Assembly: GCF_037652055.1 (NCBI RefSeq)
Contig: NZ_JBBKAH010000002.1
Location: 1,054,001-1,118,000, forward strand
Origin: Pelagibius sp037652055
Lineage (GTDB): Bacteria; Pseudomonadota; Alphaproteobacteria; Kiloniellales; Kiloniellaceae
Direction of reading: 5' to 3'
DNA length: 64,000 nucleotides
Shown: one piece after another, positions 18,482 to 26,761 of the stretch
Layout: the number at the start of each line of letters is the position of its first letter
Position numbering within the stretch: the first letter of the stretch is position 1
Position numbers and translations under genes: made by a program
Notes under the pieces: model-generated
The model's database searches: none
Seen by the model: only the letters and a program-made list of their open reading frames with translations
What the model was told of the DNA's origin: nothing

Positions 18482-19960
18482 ATGGCAGAGGCACCGACTG
18501 AAGACTTGGTCCATGCCACGGCGGTCATGCTGGCGGAGCCCGATCTCGGCGAATGGGCGGTACTGCTGCGCGGGCCGTCCGGGGCCGGCAAGTCGGACAT
18601 CGCCCTGCGCCTCATCGACCGCGGTGGCATGCTCGTCAGCGACGACCAGACCCGGCTGCAGGCGAACGGCGGACGCCTCTGCGCCTTTCCGCCAGAGACA
18701 ATCGCCGGCAAGCTGGAGGTGCGCGGCCTCGGCATAGCGCAGTTGCCCTACCGCGCCGGCGTGTCAGTGGCCTTGGTCGTCGATCTCAAGCCGGCCGCGG
18801 CGATTGAGCGCCTGCCGGAACCGCGGCTGGAAACGCTGTGCGGTGTTGCCGTAAGCCGCATCGACCTCGATCCGGCGCAGATTTCGGCGCCGGAGAAGCT
18901 GCGCCTTGCCTTACGCGCGGCGGCCTCGCGTATAATGCGCGCCGATTCGGCGGGCCCCTTTGCTGGCCCGGATGCTGGTCTGGATACTGGCCTGGATACT
19001 GGTACGCCTATGAGCGACGACACTCCGAGCGATGCGGAGCCGGCAGGCGGAGCGGCTCCGGCACATGCGTCCCGGCAGAACGAGCGCACGCGCCTGGTTC
19101 TGGTGACCGGCCTGTCCGGCGCCGGCCGCTCCAGCGCGTTGCGGGTGCTGGAGGACGAGGGCTACGAGGCCATCGACAACCTTCCGCTCAGCCTGCTGCC
19201 GGCGGTTGTGCATGAGGTCGGTCTGCGGCGGCCGATCGCCATCGGTGTCGATATCCGCACCCGCGATTTCGCGGTCGGCCCGGTGCTGGAACAGCTCGAC
19301 CGCCTCGCCGCCAGTCCTGGCTTCGCCATTACGCTGATTTTCTTTGACTGCGACGACGAGGTGCTTGGGCGCCGCTTCACCGAGACACGGCGGCGCCATC
19401 CGCTGGCCCAGGGTCGCCCGGTGGCCGACGGCATCGCGGTCGAGCGCCGCCTGGTGGCGCCCTTGCGCGAGCGCGCCGACATGGTGATCGACTCCTCTCA
19501 CCTGACCCCCGCCGAACTGCGCCAGCAGCTGCTCGGCCGCCTTGGTCTGGGCGGCAGTGCCGGCATGTCGGTTTTCGTCACCTCGTTCTCCTTCCGCCAG
19601 GGTCTGCCGCGCGAGGCGGATCTGGTGTTCGATGTACGCTTCCTCGCCAATCCGCATTACGAGCCCGACCTGAAGCCGCTGAGTGGCCAGGACGACGAGG
19701 TCGCCGCCTACGTGGCCCGCGATGCCGGTTTCCCCCCGTTCTTCGACCAGTTGACGGCCATGCTGGACGGCCTGCTGCCGCGGTACGAGCGCGAGGGGAA
19801 GAGCTATCTGACCATCGCCGTCGGCTGCACCGGCGGGCGCCATCGGTCGGTTTTCGTGGCCGAGCGCTTAGCTTCCTGGCTGCGGGAGCACGGCCGTCCG
19901 GTCCATCTCACCCACCGCGACATCTCCCGCGATCCGGCCCGTGCGGCGGCGCCGGACTGA
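18482..19960 (+). CDS. HPr kinase/phosphorylase - RapZ fusion protein
   Basis: One uninterrupted 492-codon frame joins two proteins that are normally separate. Residues 1 to about 157 are the short alphaproteobacterial HPr kinase/phosphorylase domain, with Walker A GPSGAGKS (31-38). A low-complexity linker (about 158-200) includes DAGLDTGLDTGT. Residues from about 203 on are RapZ (YvcJ/YhbJ), with GLSGAGRS, EAIDNLPLSLLP and the C-terminal GCTGGRHRSVFVAE. HprK phosphorylates a serine of HPr; RapZ is an RNA-binding adapter that controls amino-sugar synthesis in enterobacteria. An in-frame ATG at 19010 could give a 316-residue RapZ, but it has no clear ribosome-binding site. EIIA, HPr and EI genes follow. 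Confidence 0.88.
   Translation: MAEAPTEDLVHATAVMLAEPDLGEWAVLLRGPSGAGKSDIALRLIDRGGMLVSDDQTRLQANGGRLCAFPPETIAGKLEVRGLGIAQLPYRAGVSVALVVDLKPAAAIERLPEPRLETLCGVAVSRIDLDPAQISAPEKLRLALRAAASRIMRADSAGPFAGPDAGLDTGLDTGTPMSDDTPSDAEPAGGAAPAHASRQNERTRLVLVTGLSGAGRSSALRVLEDEGYEAIDNLPLSLLPAVVHEVGLRRPIAIGVDIRTRDFAVGPVLEQLDRLAASPGFAITLIFFDCDDEVLGRRFTETRRRHPLAQGRPVADGIAVERRLVAPLRERADMVIDSSHLTPAELRQQLLGRLGLGGSAGMSVFVTSFSFRQGLPREADLVFDVRFLANPHYEPDLKPLSGQDDEVAAYVARDAGFPPFFDQLTAMLDGLLPRYEREGKSYLTIAVGCTGGRHRSVFVAERLASWLREHGRPVHLTHRDISRDPARAAAPD
18906..18936 (+). promoter_or_regulatory. Possible internal promoter before the RapZ part
   Basis: TTGCCT (18906-18911) and a perfect TATAAT (18931-18936) are separated by 19 bp inside the HprK coding sequence. 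The spacer is long. The predicted start would allow a transcript encoding RapZ from ATG 19010 and the downstream PTS genes. Confidence 0.35.
18971..19006 (+). repeat. 12-bp tandem repeat encoding the HprK-RapZ linker
   Basis: Three adjacent 12-bp units (GATGCTGGTCTG, GATACTGGCCTG, GATACTGGTACG) encode DAGL-DTGL-DTGT. They sit immediately before the Pro-Met that would begin a separate RapZ. A 12-bp period keeps the frame, so expansion here would preserve the fusion. Confidence 0.85.
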
Positions 19961-20074
19961 GCGCCCGGTTGACCGGAAGCGGCGATTGGGCCCTTATCAT
20001 GGCGTCAAAAGCGGTGAGGCCAGGTCGCCCGCGGCCGAAAATCGGGTGCGGCGTTGGCGAGCAGGGAGCTAAGG

Positions 20075-20482
20075 ATGATTGGTCTGGTCTTGGTAACCCA
20101 CGGACGTCTGGCGGTGGAATTCGTCCAGGCGCTGGAACACGTCGTCGGCCCACAGGAGAACGTCACGGCAATCTGTATCGGTCCGGAAGACGACATGGAA
20201 CAGCGCCGGCGGGACATTATCGACGCAGTCGCGGCGGCCGACGAAGGGGATGGCGTGGTGCTGCTGACCGACATGTTCGGAGGCACGCCGTCGAACCTGG
20301 CGATCTCCGTGCTCGATAAGGGCCAGGTGGAGGTGATTGCCGGTATTAACCTGCCGATGCTGATCAAGCTTACCGGCCTGCGCAGCACCGCCACCCTGTC
20401 GGAGGCTGTGACCCAGGCCCAGCTCGCCGGGCGCAAGTACATCAATGTCGCCTCGCAACTGCTCGACGCGGACAAAGACTGA
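20075..20482 (+). CDS. PTS EIIA component, mannose/fructose type
   Basis: A 135-residue single-domain EIIA(Man). The N-terminus MIGLVLVTHGRLA carries the phospho-acceptor His9, and LLTDMFGGTPSN is the family's second signature. No EIIB, EIIC or EIID domain is fused or adjacent, so this is probably a regulatory rather than a transport component. The ATG at 20075 follows GGGAGCTAAGG. It lies between hprK-rapZ and the HPr gene, the usual alphaproteobacterial order, where it accepts phosphate from HPr. Confidence 0.9.
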   Translation: MIGLVLVTHGRLAVEFVQALEHVVGPQENVTAICIGPEDDMEQRRRDIIDAVAAADEGDGVVLLTDMFGGTPSNLAISVLDKGQVEVIAGINLPMLIKLTGLRSTATLSEAVTQAQLAGRKYINVASQLLDADKD

Positions 20483-20492
20483 TGAGCGGGGA

Positions 20493-20801
20493 ATGACGGG
20501 CGCGACAGAAAGCAAGGGCAGTGCCCCGGCCGCCGTGCGGCGGCAGGTGACGATCTGCAACCAGAAGGGGTTGCACGCGCGTGCCGCGGCGAAATTCGTT
20601 AAGCTGGCGGGAAGGTTCGACGCGCAGGTGACGGTCGAGAAGAACGAGACCCGGGTACCCGGCGGTTCGATCATGGGATTGATGATGCTGGCGGCCGGGC
20701 CCGGCTGCGATATCGAGATTGAGGCAAGCGGGCCTGAAGCGGAGGCGGCGGTGGATGCACTGGCGCAACTGGTGGCCGGCAAGTTCGATGAAGACGGATA
20801 A
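20493..20801 (+). CDS. ptsH: Phosphocarrier protein HPr
   Basis: A 102-residue HPr with a hydrophilic N-terminal extension of about 15 residues. The EI phosphorylation site is His28 in KGLHARAAAKFV. The regulatory serine Ser59 in PGGSIMGLMML is present, matching the site used by HPr kinase and consistent with hprK upstream. The ATG at 20493 was chosen over an upstream in-frame ATG because it follows GCGGGGA and does not overlap the EIIA gene. Its last 14 bp overlap the start of the EI gene. Confidence 0.9.
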   Translation: MTGATESKGSAPAAVRRQVTICNQKGLHARAAAKFVKLAGRFDAQVTVEKNETRVPGGSIMGLMMLAAGPGCDIEIEASGPEAEAAVDALAQLVAGKFDEDG

Positions 20802-22566
20802 GAAGAAGAAACCAAGGGAGGAACGCGTTCTCGATGGACTCGGCGTCGCGCCGGGCGTGGCCATCGGGCCTGCCTACGTGCGCGAGGCCGGCGACCTGCA
20901 GGTCGTCGAGTACCAGATCCCCGCCGGGAAGGTGAAGGCCGAGAAGGCGCGCCTTGCCGAGGCCGCGGCCAAAGCGGGCCGCCAAGTCGGCAAATTGAAA
21001 GCGAAGGCGGTCGGCATCCACGGCCTCGCCGCCGAGGAACTTGGCTACCTGCTGGAAGCACACCTGCAGATGCTGAACTCGACACGCCTGATCGGCGGCA
21101 TCGAGCGCCGAATCGAAGGCGACCGGCGCAACGCCGAGGCCGCCGTGATGGCCGAGATCTCCGCCCTCGCCCAGGAATTCGAGGCGATGGAGGACAGCTA
21201 CCTCTCGGCCCGCGCGGAGGACGTGCGTGAGGTCGGTCACCGCCTGCTGCGCTGCCTCACGGACGTCGAGTTCCACGGCTTCAGCGGGCTGGAAAGAGGC
21301 AGCATCGTCATCGCCGAGGAGATATCGCCGGCCGACACCGCGTTGATGGACCCGCGCGAGATCGGCGGCTTCTCCTGTGTTCTGGGCGGCGCCGAGGGGC
21401 ACACCGCGATTATGGCCCGCTCGCTGGGCCTGCCCGCGGTGGTCGGCGTGCCGGGCCTGCTGCCGACGGTGCGCTCCGGCGACCTGCTGATCGTCGACGG
21501 CAGTAATGGCCTGGTCATCGTCAACCCGACGCCGGCCCGGCTGGCCGGTTACGAGCGGCGCCTCAAGGACATGGCCCGCGAGGTCCGCTCGCTCGCGCGG
21601 CTGCGCGACGTGCCGGCCAAGACCCGCGATGGTCAGCACGTCGGCCTGCAGGTAAACCTGGAACTGCCGCGCGAGCTGAACCAGGTGAGCGAGAGCGGCG
21701 CCGAGGGCGTCGGTCTGCTGCGCACCGAGTTCATGTACATGAACCGCAATGACCTGCCCGGCGAGGAGGAGCAGTACCAGGCCCTGGCGGAGATCGTGAA
21801 GGCCATGAAGGGCCGGCCGGTCACGGTCCGCACCCTCGATATCGGCGGCGAGAAGCTGGCCACTTCGCTGGGCGAGCAGCTCGGCGAGTCGGCCAACCCG
21901 GCACTGGGCCTGCGCGCCATCCGGCTGTCGCTGAAGGAGCCGCAGCTGCTGCGTCCGCAGCTGGCCGCCATGCTGCGCGCGGGGGTGCACGGGCCCCTGC
22001 GCATTCTGCTGCCGATGATCACCACGCCCGGCGAAGTGCGTGCCGTTCGCAAGGAGTTGGACAAGACCGCCCGGCGCCTGGCCCGCCGCGGCATTGCCAT
22101 CGCCGACCCGCTGCCCCCGGTGGGCGTGATGATCGAGGTGCCGGGCGCCGCCCTGGCCGCCGACTCGCTGTCACAGGTCGCCGACTTCTTCGCCATCGGC
22201 ACCAATGACCTCACCATGTACACCCTCGCCATCGACCGCGGCGAAGAGCGCGTCGCCCACCTCTACAACCCGCTGCACCCGGCGGTCCTGCGGCTTATCC
22301 AGTTCACCGTCGAAGCGGCCTTGAGGGCCCGCATCCCGGTCTCGGTCTGCGGCGAAATCGCCGGCGACCCGCGCTTCACCGCCCTGCTGGTGGGGCTAGG
22401 CGTGCGCGAGCTGTCAATGACCGCCAAGGCGGTCCCGCGGGTGAAGAGCCGCATCCTTTCCATCGATATGCACACCGCCGGACGACGCGCCATGATGATC
22501 ATGGAGCAGGTCGACAGCGGGCGGATCGCCGCCCTGCTCGACGACTTCAACGAGACCGCGAACTAA
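20788..22566 (+). CDS. ptsI: PTS enzyme I (phosphoenolpyruvate-protein phosphotransferase)
   Basis: A 592-residue enzyme I. The active-site histidine is His205 in GGAEGHTAIMARS, and the PEP-binding C-terminal barrel has GLLRTEFMYMNR, GTNDLTMYTLAIDRG and VCGEIAGDP with the active cysteine. There is no N-terminal GAF domain, so this is the PtsI form rather than PtsP (EI-Ntr). The ATG lies inside the 3' end of the HPr gene; translational coupling is likely because no good ribosome-binding site precedes it. With HPr and EIIA it forms a phosphorelay; no sugar permease is encoded nearby. Confidence 0.93.
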   Translation: MKTDKKKKPREERVLDGLGVAPGVAIGPAYVREAGDLQVVEYQIPAGKVKAEKARLAEAAAKAGRQVGKLKAKAVGIHGLAAEELGYLLEAHLQMLNSTRLIGGIERRIEGDRRNAEAAVMAEISALAQEFEAMEDSYLSARAEDVREVGHRLLRCLTDVEFHGFSGLERGSIVIAEEISPADTALMDPREIGGFSCVLGGAEGHTAIMARSLGLPAVVGVPGLLPTVRSGDLLIVDGSNGLVIVNPTPARLAGYERRLKDMAREVRSLARLRDVPAKTRDGQHVGLQVNLELPRELNQVSESGAEGVGLLRTEFMYMNRNDLPGEEEQYQALAEIVKAMKGRPVTVRTLDIGGEKLATSLGEQLGESANPALGLRAIRLSLKEPQLLRPQLAAMLRAGVHGPLRILLPMITTPGEVRAVRKELDKTARRLARRGIAIADPLPPVGVMIEVPGAALAADSLSQVADFFAIGTNDLTMYTLAIDRGEERVAHLYNPLHPAVLRLIQFTVEAALRARIPVSVCGEIAGDPRFTALLVGLGVRELSMTAKAVPRVKSRILSIDMHTAGRRAMMIMEQVDSGRIAALLDDFNETAN

Positions 22567-22712
22567 CGGGCCGATCTTCCCGCCTGCACAGCCTTGCGGC
22601 GCGGCGTCGGGGCTGATACATGACCCGGTCTATTCCCGATCCGGCGCATTCGCGCCGACCCGGCCCCGCCAGGCATCGCGCGGGGGCGGTAGCTGAAGGT
22701 AGGAAGGAAAGC

Positions 22713-24113
22713 ATGGCCGAATTCACCGATTATGTGGTGGCGGATCTCTCCCTGGCTGCTTGGGGCCGCAAGGAACTGGAAATCGCCGAGACGGAAATGC
22801 CGGGCCTGATGGCCTTGCGCGAGGAGTTCGGCCCGTCCCAGCCGCTCAAGGGCGCCCGCATCGCCGGCTCGCTGCACATGACGATCCAGACCGCCTGCCT
22901 GATCGAAACCCTGCAGTCCCTGGGCGCCGAGGTGCGCTGGGCCTCCTGCAATGTCTTCTCGACCCAGGATCATGCCGCCGCGGCCATCGCCGCGACCGGC
23001 ACCCCCGTCTTTGCCTTCAAGGGCGAGAGCCTGGAGGAGTACTGGGACTTCACCCACCGCATCTTCGAGTGGCATGACGGCGGTACGCCGAACATGATCC
23101 TCGATGACGGTGGTGATGCCACGCTGCTGATTCACCTCGGCATGAAGGCGGAAAAGGACCTCTCGGTGGTCGCCAATCCGACCAACGAAGAGGAAGAGGC
23201 GCTCTTTGCCGCCATTAAGAAGCGCGTCGCCGAGAAGCCCGGCTGGTATTCCGCGCTGGGCAAGGCGATCCGCGGCGTGACCGAGGAGACCACCACCGGC
23301 GTCCACCGTCTCTACGAGATGCAGAAGGCCGGTACCCTGCTGTTCCCGGCCATCAACGTGAACGATTCGGTGACCAAGTCAAAGTTCGACAACAAGTACG
23401 GCTGCCGCGAGAGCCTGGTCGACGCTATCCGCCGCGGCACCGACGTGATGATGGCCGGCAAGGTCGCCACCGTCGCCGGCTTCGGCGACGTCGGCAAGGG
23501 CTCGGCGGAATCCCTGCGCAGCGCCGGCTGCCGTGTGATGGTGACCGAGGCCGACCCGATCTGCGCCCTGCAGGCGGCAATGGAAGGCTATGAGGTGGTG
23601 ACCATGGACGAGGCGGCCTCGCAGGCCGACATCTTCGTCACCGCCACCGGCAATGTCGACGTCATCACCGTCGACCACATGCGCCAGATGAAGGATCGCG
23701 CCATCGTCTGCAACATCGGCCACTTCGACTCCGAGATCCAGGTCGGTGCGCTGCGCAACTTCAAGTGGGACAACATCAAGCCACAGGTCGACCAGATCGA
23801 GTTCCCGGACGGCAAGAAGATCATCCTGCTGGCTGAGGGCCGCCTGGTGAACCTGGGCGTCGCCACCGGCCACCCCAGCTTCGTCATGAGCGCCTCCTTC
23901 ACCAACCAGGTGCTGGCACAGATGGAGCTCTGGGCCAACGCGGAGAGTTACGGCAAGACCGTAGCCGTGCTGCCCAAGCATCTGGACGAGAAGGTCGCCG
24001 CCCTGCATCTGCAAAAAGTGGGCGCCAAACTGACCCAGCTGTCCAAGAAGCAGGCCGACTACATCGGCGTTGCCGTCGACGGCCCCTTCAAGCCAGAGCA
24101 CTACCGCTACTAG
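22713..24113 (+). CDS. ahcY: Adenosylhomocysteinase (S-adenosyl-L-homocysteine hydrolase)
   Basis: A 466-residue cytosolic NAD-dependent enzyme that splits SAH into adenosine and homocysteine, clearing a methyltransferase inhibitor. The NAD-binding motif GFGDVGKGSAESLRSAG, the substrate-domain SCNVFSTQDHAAAAI and the C-terminal KPEHYRY, which reaches into the neighbouring subunit's NAD site, are all present. The ATG at 22713 has AAGGTAGGAAGG upstream; longer in-frame starts would add an unconserved arginine-rich leader. It follows the PTS genes by 146 bp, a neighbourhood common in alphaproteobacteria. Confidence 0.97.
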   Translation: MAEFTDYVVADLSLAAWGRKELEIAETEMPGLMALREEFGPSQPLKGARIAGSLHMTIQTACLIETLQSLGAEVRWASCNVFSTQDHAAAAIAATGTPVFAFKGESLEEYWDFTHRIFEWHDGGTPNMILDDGGDATLLIHLGMKAEKDLSVVANPTNEEEEALFAAIKKRVAEKPGWYSALGKAIRGVTEETTTGVHRLYEMQKAGTLLFPAINVNDSVTKSKFDNKYGCRESLVDAIRRGTDVMMAGKVATVAGFGDVGKGSAESLRSAGCRVMVTEADPICALQAAMEGYEVVTMDEAASQADIFVTATGNVDVITVDHMRQMKDRAIVCNIGHFDSEIQVGALRNFKWDNIKPQVDQIEFPDGKKIILLAEGRLVNLGVATGHPSFVMSASFTNQVLAQMELWANAESYGKTVAVLPKHLDEKVAALHLQKVGAKLTQLSKKQADYIGVAVDGPFKPEHYRY

Positions 24114-24151
24114 GGGAAACGAGAGGCTGGCTGCCGGGCAGCGCCGCCGGC

Positions 24152-24173
24152 TGCGGGCGCCTTGCCGCCCGCA
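24152..24173 (+). terminator. Candidate terminator hairpin after ahcY
   Basis: TGCGGGCG and CGCCCGCA form a perfect 8-bp stem with a 6-nt loop 38 bp past the ahcY stop. There is no T-tract, so the call is tentative. Confidence 0.4.
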
Positions 24174-24322
24174 CGGCTTGCGCTTAGACTCGCATCCTGT
24201 GAGAGGGGCCTCGACAGAGCGCCGGCCGCGCCGGCGGGATAGAACAGCGCAGGTTTTCGCTGAAGCGATGACGCGCGCGGCTCATCGGGCCCATCCCGCG
24301 GCGGCCCGCGCCGGAGGACCGG

Positions 24323-26752
24323 ATGGCTGAATCCGCCGGGCAGATGGCAGCGGGAGGCTGGGGGTTACTTTGGCTCCTGCTGCTCTCCCTCGTTGCCCTA
24401 GGCCTTTGTCTCTGGCTCATCGTGCAGTCGCGCAGGAAACTGGCGGACAGCAAGGCCGAAACCACGGCAGCGCGGCGCCGTGCCGCGGTACTCGATGGTG
24501 TCCTTGCCGCCTCGCCCTGGCCGCAGATCACGCTTTCTCAGGGCGGTACGGCCTCTCAGGGCAGTGCGGCGCCGGCCGCTGCCGCGATGCTCGGCCTCCC
24601 GGCAGATGCGCCGGTGACCGAGGCGCTGCTGCTCGCCTCACTGGATGCCAATGCGCGGACCCGGGTCGAACCGGCGCTGGAGGCGCTCGGCCGCGACGCT
24701 ACGCCCTTCGACCTGGAAGCGCGACTGGCCGATGGCAGCCGCCTGTTGGTTCTGCACGGGCGCCCTGCAGCCGGAGAGCCCGGTGCGGCGGGCGCCGCCA
24801 CGATCTGGTTCGAAGACCGCTCGGACTCCGCGCGCCGCGAGGCGGCCCTGAAGAACGAGGCCAGGCATCTGCGCGCTGTGCTCGATGGCTTACCCATGCC
24901 GCTGTGGCTGCGCGACGGCGACGGACGCCTGACGGACTGCAACCGGTACTACGCCGAAGCGGTCGACAGCGATGTCGAAACGGTGCGCCGCGAGGGGACC
25001 GAGCTGCTGGGCCGCGCCAAGGGACCGTCCGCAGTGGCGCTGGCCGAGCAGGCGCGCGCCGGCGGCACGGCCGCCAGCGAAACCCATCACGTCGTCATGG
25101 GCGGCGGACGCCACCTGCTGGAGATCTTCGAGCTGCCCTTCGGCAAGGGCGCGAGCCTTGGCTTCGCTGTCGACCGCACTCAGCTGGAAGAAGTCCAGGC
25201 CGAACTCGGCCGTCACATCCGGGTGCAGTCGGAGATGCTGGAGAACCTCTCCACCGCCATCGCGATCTATGGACGCGACCTCCACCTGATGTTCTTCAAT
25301 ACCGCCTATGCACGGCTGTGGGAGCTCGATGAGGATTTCCTGCAGACCCACCCGCATCTCGGCGATGTGCTGGAGGCCCTGCGCGAGCGGCGGCGTTTCC
25401 CGGAGTACCCCAACTTCCCCGCCTACAAGCGCGAGGTGCTGCAGAAGTACGCGACCCTCATCGCCCAGGAGGAGGAGCTGGTCCACCTGCCCGACGGATC
25501 GACACTGCGCATGGTGGTCACGCCGCATCCCTTCGGCGGCATCCTGTTGTCTTACGAAGACGTCACTGACCGCCTGGCGCTGGAGCGCAGCTACAACACC
25601 CTGACCGAAGTGCAGCGCGAAACCATCGACAACCTCTACGAAGGCATCGCCGTCTACGGCGCCGACGGGCGCGTCAAGCTGTTCAACCCGGGACTCTGCC
25701 ACCTCTGGCACCTCGACCCGGAATTCCTGCGCGGCGAACCGCACGTGCGTGACGTGCTGCCGCGGACCCGCGATCTCTTCCCGGTGTCCGACGAAGACTG
25801 GCCGGAGGTCTTCGAGCTTCTTGTCGGCCGCACCACCGATCCCGACACGCGCAGCGGGCGGCTGGAGCGGACCGACGGCAGCGCCATCGACTGGGCGCAG
25901 GTGCCGCTGCCGGACGGTGGTGTGCTTTTCAGCTACGTCGACGTGACCGACACCCTGCGCGTCGAGCGCGCCCTCATCGAGCGCAACGAGGCGCTGGAAA
26001 CTGCCGACCGCCTGAAATCGGAATTCATCGCCAACATCTCCTACGAGCTGCGCACGCCGCTGAACGCCATCATCGGCTTCGCCGAAGTGCTGGAGAACCA
26101 GTTCTTCGGGGAGCTGAACGAGCGCCAGCTGGAATACAGCCACGCTATCGTGCAGTCCTCGCAGCAACTTATCGCTCTGATCAATGACATCCTCGACCTC
26201 GCTTCCATCGAGGCCGGCTACCTCCAGCTCGACCTGCAGCCGACCAACGTGCAGACGCTGCTGGAATCGATCTTCACCCTGGGCCGCGAGCGCGCGCACA
26301 GTCGCAGCATCGACCTGCGCCTCGACTGCGACCCCGAAGCCGGCGAACTGATGGCCGACGGCCGCCGCCTCCGCCAGGCGCTGTTCAACCTCTTGTCCAA
26401 CGCGCTGAAGTTCACCAAAGAGGGCGGCGTCGTCACCATCGCCGCGAAGCGGCTTGCGGGCGAAATGCTGTTGGAGGTTGCCGATACCGGTATCGGCATT
26501 CCCGACGAGGACCGCGAGCGGGTGTTCGGCAAGTTCGAACGCGGTTCGCGCGAGACGCGCCACTCCGGTGCCGGCCTCGGACTGTCGCTGGTGAAAAGCC
26601 TTATCGAGCTGCACGGCGGCCGCGTCGAACTCGATTCGCGGGTCGGCGGCGGCACCTGCGTCACCTGTCATGTCCCGCTCGGGCCGCTGCCGCTCGGCCG
26701 CAGCCAGGCCGCCGGCGATGGGCCTGCCGCCAAGCAGGACGTGGCGGAGTAG
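24323..26752 (+). CDS. divL: DivL-type tyrosine-box sensor kinase
   Basis: An 809-residue protein with one N-terminal transmembrane helix (about 12-36), several PAS-like domains (about 60-560), a HisKA-like dimerisation domain and an HATPase domain (about 680-790) with DTGIGIP and GAGLGLSLVKS. The H-box reads ISYELRTPLNAIIGF: Tyr574 replaces the phospho-acceptor histidine. This is the known hallmark of Caulobacter DivL, which acts through CckA to control CtrA and cell-cycle polarity rather than as a normal kinase. Its place beside ahcY and upstream of tsaE-addAB matches my recollection of Rhizobiales synteny. It converges with the reductase gene, leaving 9 bp. Confidence 0.88.
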   Translation: MAESAGQMAAGGWGLLWLLLLSLVALGLCLWLIVQSRRKLADSKAETTAARRRAAVLDGVLAASPWPQITLSQGGTASQGSAAPAAAAMLGLPADAPVTEALLLASLDANARTRVEPALEALGRDATPFDLEARLADGSRLLVLHGRPAAGEPGAAGAATIWFEDRSDSARREAALKNEARHLRAVLDGLPMPLWLRDGDGRLTDCNRYYAEAVDSDVETVRREGTELLGRAKGPSAVALAEQARAGGTAASETHHVVMGGGRHLLEIFELPFGKGASLGFAVDRTQLEEVQAELGRHIRVQSEMLENLSTAIAIYGRDLHLMFFNTAYARLWELDEDFLQTHPHLGDVLEALRERRRFPEYPNFPAYKREVLQKYATLIAQEEELVHLPDGSTLRMVVTPHPFGGILLSYEDVTDRLALERSYNTLTEVQRETIDNLYEGIAVYGADGRVKLFNPGLCHLWHLDPEFLRGEPHVRDVLPRTRDLFPVSDEDWPEVFELLVGRTTDPDTRSGRLERTDGSAIDWAQVPLPDGGVLFSYVDVTDTLRVERALIERNEALETADRLKSEFIANISYELRTPLNAIIGFAEVLENQFFGELNERQLEYSHAIVQSSQQLIALINDILDLASIEAGYLQLDLQPTNVQTLLESIFTLGRERAHSRSIDLRLDCDPEAGELMADGRRLRQALFNLLSNALKFTKEGGVVTIAAKRLAGEMLLEVADTGIGIPDEDRERVFGKFERGSRETRHSGAGLGLSLVKSLIELHGGRVELDSRVGGGTCVTCHVPLGPLPLGRSQAAGDGPAAKQDVAE

Positions 26753-26761
26753 ATCCGCCGC

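Noticed and set aside
19010..19960. RapZ as a separate gene starting at ATG 19010
   Set aside because: There is no stop codon between the HprK part and this ATG and no ribosome-binding site before it. I annotated the fusion and kept separate initiation as a possibility.
22567..22712. Possible SAH riboswitch upstream of ahcY
   Set aside because: The leader is GC-rich with short dyads, but I could not find the conserved SAH riboswitch core.
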